From: Nemertoderma westbladi
Lineage: Eukaryota; Xenacoelomorpha; Nemertodermatida; Nemertodermatidae
DNA length: 29,732 nucleotides
Reading direction: 5' to 3'
NCBI GenBank assembly: GCA_032718475.1
Contig: JAUCBJ010006882.1
Location: 1 to 29,732 of the forward strand
This document shows positions 28,690 through 29,732 of the stretch, one piece after another. The stretch's first letter is position 1; every line of letters starts with the position of its first letter. The notes under the pieces were generated by a model. That model was not told the DNA's origin and did not search any database. It saw only the letters and a list, made by a program, of their open reading frames with translations. A program made the position numbers and the translations under genes.

Positions 28690-28692
28690 CTA
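28690..28692 (-). promoter_or_regulatory. In-frame TAG between gag and pol
   Basis: AGC CGC TAG TGG CGA: the gag frame stops here and the same frame continues open for over 1000 codons into pol. This could be a natural stop-codon readthrough site or a single point mutation in this copy. Confidence 0.75.
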
Positions 28693-29364
28693 GCGGCTGG
28701 TCGGGCCGTTTCCCGCCGGGAACGTGCACGGCCCACGGCAGTTCTTGGCTTTGGTACCATACTTAGCATGGTACCAGCACAAGGTGGAGTCGCTGACGCG
28801 GCGATCGGATGTGCTCATCTTCGGTGGCGGTTTATCGCCTCGCGGTGGGCGACTAACTCCGTACGCCGGGGTTTGCTGAGCCTTCGCCTCGATGACGGCG
28901 TCGGCAGCGTTTGCGAGTTCGTGCACATCAGTGAGTTTGAGCGCGGAAACGGTTATCCGGACATCGTCGGGAAGCTGTTGAAGGAACAGCTGGAGGAAGA
29001 GGTGGTCGACTGGGTTGGTGCCGTGTAGGGCGAGCATGTAGTCGAGCAGCTCCGTTGGTTTCCTGTCACCGAGTCCCGGTAGGTTTAGTAGTTTTGCAGC
29101 CTTTTGGTTGGGGGTGAGGCTGTAAACTCGGAGCAGTGCGGCTTTCAGGAACTCGTATTTTTCTGTTGCAGGCGGGTTGGAAATGGTGGCTACTAACCGA
29201 CTGGCCACGGTCTGGTCGAGCGCGGCAACGACGTAATAGTACCGCGTTTCGTCCGCGGTTATAGCGCGTGTGGCGAACTGGGCTTCGGCTTGGAGGAACC
29301 ACACGTTGGGTTCCAGGGGCCAGAAACAGGGAAGTTTCAGCGAAACGGCGTTCTGTTCGGCCAT
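28690..29364 (-). CDS. gag: Gypsy B Gag with CHCC motif
   Basis: 224 residues from the ATG at 29364 (MAEQNAVSLKLPCFWP). The N-terminal ~150 residues are a typical Gag capsid region (FLQAEAQFATR, YYYVVAALDQ, FLQLFLQQLPDDVR). Near the C-terminus is C-W-Y-H-x9-C-R-G-P-C, the CHCC arrangement characteristic of CsRn1-clade Gag, not the usual CCHC knuckle. The start follows the primer site by about 70 bases, a short leader. It forms the particle and packages element RNA; pol lies in frame behind the TAG. Confidence 0.93.
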   Translation of the reverse strand: MAEQNAVSLKLPCFWPLEPNVWFLQAEAQFATRAITADETRYYYVVAALDQTVASRLVATISNPPATEKYEFLKAALLRVYSLTPNQKAAKLLNLPGLGDRKPTELLDYMLALHGTNPVDHLFLQLFLQQLPDDVRITVSALKLTDVHELANAADAVIEAKAQQTPAYGVSRPPRGDKPPPKMSTSDRRVSDSTLCWYHAKYGTKAKNCRGPCTFPAGNGPTSR

Positions 29365-29433
29365 GGCTGAGCAGCTGAGTTCGCGTTCGTCCGGGCTGAC
29401 TCGTGGTTGCGGTCGCGTGTCGATTGGTAGACT

Positions 29434-29451
29434 AGAATCGCCGGGTCACCA
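29434..29451 (-). promoter_or_regulatory. Primer-binding site of gypsy B (tRNA-Trp-like)
   Basis: One base after the 5' LTR the minus strand reads TGGTGACCCGGCGATTC. TGGTGACCC complements the 3' end of tRNA-Trp; the following bases fit less well. A tRNA-Trp primer is typical of the CsRn1 clade. Confidence 0.7.
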
Positions 29452-29452
29452 A

Positions 29453-29732
29453 TGTAGGTACGCTGAGAGTCGTCTCTTTAGCGTCCCACTTTATAACATT
29501 ATAATATTATAGCAAAATATAAGAATAGGTTTTATATTAGTGAGTTATATTGTCAATATTATGTTCAGACAATCAGAAGCCTGACAGCCTAAAGCAGTAG
29601 GCCTAAGTGCTACAGTATTGCACTGTATACTGAAAGTATATTCTCTAGTTGGGGCGAGCCATTCCGTGGGCGAGCCAACTAGTGAGTTATATTGAGCCAA
29701 GGGTCTATCAGTATCTTTTGTGTGCCCTTGTC
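29453..29732 (-). repeat. 5' LTR of gypsy B, cut by window end
   Basis: 280 bases identical to 25216-25495. The last ~17 bases and the right target duplication lie outside. It should carry the promoter reading leftward. Confidence 0.95.

Larger units (their letters stand above)
25216..29732 (-). mobile_element. CsRn1-like Ty3/gypsy retrotransposon (gypsy B), cut by window end
   Basis: Two LTRs (25216-25512 and from 29453) flank gag and pol, with a polypurine tract at 25513-25524 and a tRNA-Trp-like primer site at 29434-29451. The visible parts of the LTRs are identical, so insertion was very recent. A CHCC Gag motif plus a tRNA-Trp primer are features of the CsRn1/Kabuki clade. The coding region is visibly more GC-rich than gypsy A and the flanks. 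Full length should be about 4.53 kb; some 17 bases of the 5' LTR are missing. Confidence 0.95.

Overview
This window looks like repeat-dense DNA from an animal genome, most likely an invertebrate, and nearly all of it is retrotransposon sequence. BEL/Pao, Ty3/gypsy and LINE coding sequences lie on the minus strand, separated by AT-rich non-coding DNA. There are no operons, RNA genes, CRISPR arrays or recognisable host genes. BEL/Pao elements are known from animals only, which is the main basis for the host call; the species cannot be named from this sequence.

Layout, left to right. (1) 1-2888: the 5' end of a BEL/Pao gag-pol gene (copy 1), intact as far as visible and cut by the window start. 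(2) 2889-4358 and 8384-11749: AT-rich non-coding DNA with a ~60-bp periodic repeat, a ~290-bp tandem duplication and a ~105-bp dispersed pair. (3) 4359-8383: a complete 4025-bp Ty3/gypsy element (gypsy A) inserted in one unit of the tandem duplication. It has 273-bp LTRs differing at one base, a 5-bp target duplication, and gag and pol joined by a -1 slippery heptamer. (4) 11750-25215: a second, decayed BEL/Pao copy (copy 2), split by two later insertions. (5) 17455-24884: a 7430-bp APE-type LINE inserted in the BEL gag, with 5-bp target duplications. Its ORF1 combines a Ulp1-like cysteine protease with a ~30-copy nine-residue repeat; its ORF2 has endonuclease and reverse transcriptase. (6) 25216-29732: a CsRn1-like Ty3/gypsy element (gypsy B) inserted further upstream in the same BEL gag. 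Its LTRs are identical over the 280 bp visible, and gag and pol share one frame broken only by a TAG.

Order of events: BEL copy 2 is the oldest and carries a frameshifting indel, two nonsense codons and a one-base deletion. The LINE and gypsy B inserted into it. Gypsy A and gypsy B are very young by LTR identity. Copy 1 supplies the uninterrupted reference for both insertion points in copy 2, and the second tandem unit supplies the empty site for gypsy A, so all three insertions can be read directly.

The most interesting object is the LINE: a SUMO-protease-like domain and a long serine/proline/aspartate repeat in ORF1 of an APE-type element, with a probable nucleic-acid-binding C-terminal segment in a shifted overlapping frame.
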